NCBI GenBank assembly: GCA_003641345.1
Contig: QNAD01000042.1
Span: 1-10,052 of the forward strand
DNA from: Candidatus Zixiibacteriota bacterium
Lineage (GTDB): Bacteria > Zixibacteria > MSB-5A5 > GN15 > FEB-12
Length of the DNA: 10,052 nucleotides
Direction of reading: 5' to 3'
Made by a program: the position numbers and the translations under genes. Below, piece after piece: positions 6,843-10,052 of this stretch. Below the pieces are notes generated by a model. That model was given only the letters and a program-made list of their open reading frames with translations. It ran no database searches and was not told where the DNA came from. Position 1 is the first letter of the stretch, and the number at the start of each line of letters is the position of its first letter.

Positions 6843-6872
6843 AATATAAGAACCGACAGGAAAGGATGGCAA
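6843..6872 (-). promoter_or_regulatory. hprK promoter, predicted leaderless start
   Basis: TTGCCA (6867-6872, 5/6) and TATATT (6843-6848, 5/6) are 18 bases apart. Only 7 bases separate the -10 box from the ATG, so the expected transcription start falls on or next to the A of ATG. It lies just downstream of the terminator that ends the PDZ gene, which makes hprK an independent unit. Confidence 0.6.
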
Positions 6873-6893
6873 GCTTTAAAATATTACAATAAT

Positions 6894-6920
6894 AAAAAAA
6901 GCCCGAAATATTCCGGGCTT
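6894..6920 (-). terminator. Intrinsic terminator of the tandem-PDZ gene
   Basis: On the minus strand AAGCCCG (6914-6920) and CGGGCTT (6899-6905) pair over 7 bases around an 8-base AT-rich loop that can extend the stem, followed by TTTTTTT (6900-6894). It begins 26 bases after the PDZ gene's stop codon. It separates that gene from hprK. Confidence 0.9.
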
Positions 6921-6946
6921 CTTAAATCTATTAATAATATCAAAAA

Positions 6947-7999
6947 TTAATCATCAAGTTTTTTATAAAGATTCTTGAGTTCTCTTTTAAGTTCCTTCAT
7001 CTCATCTCTCAAATCGTCTAATTCTTCATCTTCAATTTCTCTAAGTTCATCAAGGTTTATAATAGCACGATTTTTCTTTATTCGTTTGATTTTATCTATA
7101 TCAAATTTATGCAAAGCCTTATCCCTTAAATGAATCTTGCCACGCGGTGAAATTATGATATGATCATCATCGCCTGAATTAAATATAGAATAATTATGAT
7201 AAGAATCTCTTTCGGCAATTTCTACGGTAAACTCTTTTTCACTTTTATTCCTGATAACTTTGATTTTAACTTTATCACCTTCATCAAATTCTGAAATTAC
7301 TTCCTGAAGATCGCCACTGTCTTCAATTTCTTCTCCGTCGGCTTCTATGATAACATCTCCCGCTTTCAAACCGGCTTTTTCAGCAGGAGAATCTTCCTCA
7401 ATACCATTAACTAAAACACCAAGCCCTTTATCTACACCAAAATATTCACGAAGCGGGTCAGAAAGCGATGTAAGATAAACGCCAATATAACCACCGCTAT
7501 TACAATCGACATACATTTCTAATGCATCATCATAATGATCCATAACATCGTCGAAACGATCAAAATCAAAGTCAAAATCATGGTCATTATAAACACCTAC
7601 TTTGGGTGTGCCATAAGACCAACTTTTGCCTAAAGTAACTTCAATCTCTTTTTCTTTTCCATCGCGTATAATTGACAGAGTTACTTTATCTCCCCTTTTT
7701 CCGCCCTTAACAAAATCTGTTAAATCATCAGAATCTGTAACCTTTTCACCATTGAAAGCTATTACAACATCATCCGACTCCAACCCTGCCTCTTCCGCAG
7801 GAGAATCATTAACGACATCATCAATATAAGCTCCATACGAAACCGGTAAATCAAGATCATCGGAGAGATCATAATCGACCGATTCCAAATAAACACCCAA
7901 CCATCCACCAGATGATTTCTTTGATTTTGCAAATGAAATGCTTAGCGGAATTGAAACTGCTAAAGCCAAAACCAACAAAACAGTTAAAACACGTTTCAT
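6947..7999 (-). CDS. Exported tandem-PDZ protein without protease domain
   Basis: From the chosen start the product has 350 residues. The signal peptide covers about 1-24, ending SISFA. PDZ domain 1 lies at about 32-125 (GWLGVYL, then DSPAEEAGLESDDVVIAFNG). An acidic linker at about 138-160 is rich in Asp and Phe (HDFDFDFDRFDD). PDZ domain 2 lies at about 170-263 (GYIGVYL, DSPAEKAGLKAGDVIIEADG). The last part (about 310-350) is highly charged and probably a coiled coil. The two PDZ domains resemble those of DegP/HtrA proteases, but no trypsin-like domain or catalytic triad is present, so it should bind peptides or act as a periplasmic scaffold rather than cut. Two adjacent ATGs occur: GGAG is 3 bases before the one at 8002 and 6 before the one at 7999, so 7999 is preferred (one residue shorter). 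It is a single-gene unit with its own terminator. Partner unknown. Confidence 0.85.
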   Translation of the reverse strand: MKRVLTVLLVLALAVSIPLSISFAKSKKSSGGWLGVYLESVDYDLSDDLDLPVSYGAYIDDVVNDSPAEEAGLESDDVVIAFNGEKVTDSDDLTDFVKGGKRGDKVTLSIIRDGKEKEIEVTLGKSWSYGTPKVGVYNDHDFDFDFDRFDDVMDHYDDALEMYVDCNSGGYIGVYLTSLSDPLREYFGVDKGLGVLVNGIEEDSPAEKAGLKAGDVIIEADGEEIEDSGDLQEVISEFDEGDKVKIKVIRNKSEKEFTVEIAERDSYHNYSIFNSGDDDHIIISPRGKIHLRDKALHKFDIDKIKRIKKNRAIINLDELREIEDEELDDLRDEMKELKRELKNLYKKLDD

Positions 8000-8038
8000 C
8001 ATTATCTCCTTTTTTAATATTCTATCAGGTTTATGATT

Positions 8039-8044
8039 ATTATA
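8039..8044 (-). promoter_or_regulatory. Candidate -10 element for the tandem-PDZ gene
   Basis: A perfect TATAAT lies at 8039-8044, about 40 bases before the gene and upstream of its GGAG site. No good -35 box sits at 16-18 bases, so an activator or alternative sigma factor may be involved, or the box may be chance. A TTGACA at 8090-8095 is too far away to pair with it. Apart from this and the tRNA promoter, I see no gene in the 8003-8283 spacer. Confidence 0.35.
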
Positions 8045-8229
8045 CGAGAAAACTTTTATGAGGTTTCACCGCTAAAAAAATGATTTATTTGTCAATAGTA
8101 AGTATTACAAATTCACTATTATTCGTAATATGTTATACTACAAGAAGATATAGATATCGGTATTATTGGATGTCTGAATGATAATTTGATGAGACATTTA
8201 CAAAATTTAAAAATGACCGATAAAATGTA

Positions 8230-8257
8230 TTGACATTTAGCATATATTTTTTATATA
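8230..8257 (+). promoter_or_regulatory. Promoter of tRNA-Asn
   Basis: A perfect TTGACA (8230-8235) is followed 16-18 bases later by the TATATATG stretch (8252-8259), which supplies a -10 box (TATATA at 8252-8257, or TATATG at 8254-8259). Transcription would start near 8265, leaving a leader of about 20 bases to be trimmed from the tRNA. Confidence 0.6.
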
Positions 8258-8283
8258 TGTAGGCTCAAAGTTGAAATTGACAC

Positions 8284-8356
8284 TCCCCTGTAGCTCAGTT
8301 GGTAGAGCAGCTGACTGTTAATCAGCGGGTCGTAAGTTCGAGTCTTACCGGGGGAG
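8284..8356 (+). tRNA. tRNA-Asn, anticodon GUU
   Basis: This is a 73-base cloverleaf. Acceptor stem TCCCCTG (8284-8290) pairs with CGGGGGA (8349-8355), including one T-G pair, and G8356 is the discriminator base. The D arm is at 8293-8308. Anticodon stem GCTGA/TCAGC flanks the loop CTGTTAA, with anticodon GTT at 8317-8319. The variable loop is GGGTC. T stem GTAAG/CTTAC encloses TTCGAGT. No CCA is encoded (CTTT follows), so CCA must be added by an enzyme. The 3' twelve bases overlap the end of the serine recombinase gene on the other strand, as expected of an integration site. Confidence 0.97.
8345..8356. other. Probable left attachment site at the tRNA-Asn 3' end
   Basis: The recombinase reading frame ends inside the tRNA: its last codons CTC CCC CGG and stop TAA are the complement of the T-stem and acceptor-stem end. 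The shared 12 bases mark the host-element junction, so the crossover point lies in or close to this stretch. The exact limits cannot be set without the right junction. Serine integrases need only a very short shared core, so the repeat at the other end may be short. Confidence 0.5.
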
Positions 8357-9829
8357 CTTTGTTGGACAACCACCTAATTTTTCCATAAATATAAAAGGTT
8401 TATTGTATGAGGCACTTATAGTTGCACCTTCTAACAAGTAGTTCGAAGCTATGAGTCTTAATATTCTTGCCTTTTCTTCAGGGTCAGATCTTAAATATAA
8501 AGGGAATAGACGGTTAGAAAGTTCGAGGATTTTACAACCATCTTCATAATAATTTAGATTTACTTTTTGGCTTTGTTCAATCTTTAAATCTAAACCAGAT
8601 AACTGACTCTTATACTCAATCTCTTTCAAATTAAAAACTTCTTTATCAATATCACCATCAATACGAAGATCATAAAGACTATTTATTCTTTTTTCTATCT
8701 TAGATTTGTTTCGAATCAGCAAAGAAAGCTCCTGATCTATTAATTTGTTTTGTTGATACTTTGATACCTTTAAAATATTCTTAGCCCATTTTACTTTTTC
8801 ACTTGATATTGTTACTTTCCTCACAGAATCTTCAAATAGGACAGCCAATCTATCTTCCTTCAAATAGGCGTTACCTCCATTGTGACGACCTTTTGAGAAA
8901 GTGCAATGATAATATATATATTTTTCCTTTTTCCTCTCTCCTAAGACCTTACACCCACATTCACCGCATTTAATTAAATTGTTAAAAACAAAACCATTTT
9001 TATTCGTTTTAAATGAGTGACCTTTTCCGGATAATATTCTCTGAACATTATCATACATTTGTTTTGATATTATTGGATTATGTATACCGTTATAAAGTTT
9101 TCCCTTCCAGAAAAAACATCCATAATAAAAAGGGTTTTTCAGTAAATGAGCTAATGTTGATTTTGTAACTTTGAAATTTTTCTTTGTTCTTAAGCCATCA
9201 CTATATATCTTTTCAACTAATGTGCTAAGTGAGTAATTTCCTGTTGACATATTTTCAAATGCCATCTTTATAAATGGAGCACGATCTAAATCAATTTCTA
9301 CCAATTGGGTTTCCTTATTGTTGAAATACCCAATAGGGGCAGTTGAAGGATACTCACCTTGTTCAGCTTTTTCCAACATTCCCATTTTAGCTTTACGAGA
9401 TATATCATTTGACATTTTCTTGGCAACTGCAACTTCAATATCAAACATAAATTCAACATCACTACCTGAATTTTTATCAATTATTTTATTTGTTCTGGAA
9501 AAATGAATAGTCTTATCAAAATCCTTTATTAGCGTATTAATTTTGAGTTTATCAAAATCGTTTCTTGTCATTCGATCTGTAATATCAAAAATAATATGTT
9601 TTACATCTCTATGCTTTTTACAAAAATCCACCATTTGATTAAAGAAAGTGCGTTCCTTTTTCCAAGCTGATTCAGAACCTTTCCATATTCGAACAATCTC
9701 CAAATTATTCTTAATGGCATATTCTTTACCGAGTTTCTCCTGAGCATCAAGAGAATAACCTTCTTTCTCTTGCTCTTTACTTGAAACCCTTAAGTATAGT
9801 AGGGCTTTATAGTTTTTTCTTTGAACCAT
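8345..9829 (-). CDS. Large serine recombinase (site-specific integrase)
   Basis: The product has 494 residues. The resolvase-type catalytic domain (about 7-150) has the nucleophile in YLRVSS (Ser16), the GYSLDAQ motif at 24-30 and the DRMTR motif (85-89). The recombinase DNA-binding domain is at about 160-265 (PIGYF, later LLKNPFYYG). A zinc ribbon follows at about 285-325: Cys288 and Cys291 (CGEC) and Cys309 (YYHC) are present, but the fourth cysteine, expected near residue 315, is replaced by a His-Asn pair (GRHNGG), so His may be the ligand. A coiled coil at about 355-425 matches the synapsis-controlling arm of large serine integrases. It cuts and joins attachment sites to insert or excise the element. 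The start ATG at 9829 overlaps the XRE gene by 23 bases and has no clear ribosome site, so it is probably translated by coupling. The stop lies in tRNA-Asn. Accessory excision factor not seen. Confidence 0.93.
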   Translation of the reverse strand: MVQRKNYKALLYLRVSSKEQEKEGYSLDAQEKLGKEYAIKNNLEIVRIWKGSESAWKKERTFFNQMVDFCKKHRDVKHIIFDITDRMTRNDFDKLKINTLIKDFDKTIHFSRTNKIIDKNSGSDVEFMFDIEVAVAKKMSNDISRKAKMGMLEKAEQGEYPSTAPIGYFNNKETQLVEIDLDRAPFIKMAFENMSTGNYSLSTLVEKIYSDGLRTKKNFKVTKSTLAHLLKNPFYYGCFFWKGKLYNGIHNPIISKQMYDNVQRILSGKGHSFKTNKNGFVFNNLIKCGECGCKVLGERKKEKYIYYHCTFSKGRHNGGNAYLKEDRLAVLFEDSVRKVTISSEKVKWAKNILKVSKYQQNKLIDQELSLLIRNKSKIEKRINSLYDLRIDGDIDKEVFNLKEIEYKSQLSGLDLKIEQSQKVNLNYYEDGCKILELSNRLFPLYLRSDPEEKARILRLIASNYLLEGATISASYNKPFIFMEKLGGCPTKLPR

Positions 9830-9995
9830 TTTTTAATAACTTTTCAATATGATATGTTTGAATTTTGTTTGGTTTAAAATGCCCATTGAACCACCTATTA
9901 ACAGTTGAAAAAGCTACTCCAAGAATTTTAGCCAACTCTTCCTGTGAAATTCTGTTCTCTAATCTATATTTTTCTAATCTTTTAATCAATTCCAT
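9807..9995 (-). CDS. Small XRE/Cro-CI-type helix-turn-helix regulator
   Basis: From the chosen start the product has 62 residues, almost all one helix-turn-helix domain: SQEELAKILGV (17-27) and the recognition helix region AFSTVNRWFNG (28-38), followed by a basic end (KNGSKKKL). Proteins of this size usually control their own promoter and the integration or excision genes beside them. An ATG at 10004 would give 65 residues, but it directly abuts the -10 box and would lie upstream of the expected transcription start. The ATG at 9995 (MELIK) is therefore preferred, and it leaves a leader of only about 2 bases. No Shine-Dalgarno sequence precedes either ATG. Its last 23 bases overlap the recombinase gene, so both are read from one mRNA and their amounts should be linked. 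It may instead be a directionality factor, but the family fold fits a repressor better. Confidence 0.8.
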   Translation of the reverse strand: MELIKRLEKYRLENRISQEELAKILGVAFSTVNRWFNGHFKPNKIQTYHIEKLLKNGSKKKL

Positions 9996-10001
9996 ATATG
10001 G
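9992..10001. promoter_or_regulatory. Candidate operator palindrome at the XRE gene start
   Basis: CCATATATGG is a perfect 10-base palindrome placed directly downstream of the -10 box. It covers the predicted transcription start (about 9997) and the preferred ATG. A regulator bound here would block the promoter, so it is a reasonable site for autorepression by the XRE protein. No second copy was seen nearby, and a palindrome this short can occur by chance. Confidence 0.35.
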
Positions 10002-10004
10002 CAT

Positions 10005-10032
10005 AGTATAGCGTTATTATTATTTATGTCAA
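10005..10032 (-). promoter_or_regulatory. Promoter of the XRE-recombinase operon
   Basis: A perfect TTGACA (10027-10032) and TATACT (10005-10010, 5/6) are 16 bases apart. The -10 box touches the upstream ATG at 10004, so transcription should begin near 9997, next to the ATG at 9995. The resulting mRNA would be almost leaderless, as for the CI message from the lambda PRM promoter. It drives both the regulator and the recombinase. Confidence 0.7.
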
Positions 10033-10052
10033 CTCTTATTTTTAAAATCTTG

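Larger units (their letters stand above)
8345..10052. mobile_element. Left end of an integrated element (serine recombinase plus XRE regulator)
   Basis: A tRNA 3' end directly abuts a large serine recombinase gene, followed by a small XRE regulator overlapping it. This is the usual layout of the integration module of a prophage, genomic island or integrative element. The element runs to the right and leaves the window, so its size and cargo are unknown. No second copy of the tRNA 3' end was seen before 10052. The host side at the left (tRNA, PDZ gene, hprK) looks like ordinary chromosome. Confidence 0.65.

Noticed and set aside
8090..8095. Perfect TTGACA on the minus strand upstream of the PDZ gene
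   Set aside because: No acceptable -10 box lies 15-19 bases downstream; that position is a T run followed by GCGGTG.
8094..8130. Interleaved short inverted repeats (AATAGT/ACTATT and TATTAC/GTAATA), pseudoknot-like in order
   Set aside because: The arms are only 6 bases and nearly all A/T, in an AT-rich spacer. They lie upstream of the likely PDZ promoter, so they are not clearly transcribed.
8357..10052. Search for a CRISPR array, toxin-antitoxin pair or defence gene in the element
   Set aside because: No spaced direct repeats are visible. The XRE protein overlaps a recombinase rather than a toxin-like gene, and the rest of the element is outside the window.

Overview
The window looks like chromosome of an AT-rich Gram-negative bacterium of the FCB superphylum. 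An uncultured lineage near Zixibacteria is possible, but that placement is inference. The grounds are a PorV/PorQ-type outer-membrane barrel protein, a SurA chaperone, a lipoprotein parvulin, an HPr kinase and exported PDZ and HMA proteins. All coordinates and motif readings were made by eye; no database search was run.

Left part (1-2323): the minus strand carries the N-terminal 232 codons of a PorV/PorQ-like protein that runs off the window. Next comes an exported, cysteine-rich heavy-metal-associated (HMA) protein with its own promoter and terminator. A 333-base divergent spacer separates it from a plus-strand thioredoxin-coupled arsenate reductase (arsC). A small minus-strand four-cysteine protein converges on arsC, with the two stop codons one base apart. 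Its probable leader contains two adjacent palindromes.

Centre (2458-5733): a tight minus-strand operon holds a lipoprotein with one good and one degenerate parvulin domain, then SurA with two parvulin domains, then the small S4-domain protein RqcP. Gaps are 6 and 9 bases, and a sigma70-like promoter lies upstream. The first two genes should serve folding and delivery of outer-membrane proteins, which fits the barrel protein at the left edge. RqcP acts in ribosome-associated quality control.

Right-centre (5864-7999): hprK (HPr kinase/phosphorylase) has a promoter placed so that transcription should start on or next to the ATG, and it has no Shine-Dalgarno sequence. Upstream of it is an exported tandem-PDZ protein with no protease domain, followed by a clear intrinsic terminator.

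Right end (8284-10052): a tRNA-Asn(GUU) gene is followed at its 3' end by a large serine recombinase on the opposite strand. The last codons and stop of the recombinase lie inside the tRNA acceptor and T arms. A small XRE-type regulator overlaps the recombinase start and has a near-consensus promoter and a palindrome at its start site. This is read as the left end of an integrated mobile element whose cargo and right end lie beyond the window. It is the most unusual part of the sequence.
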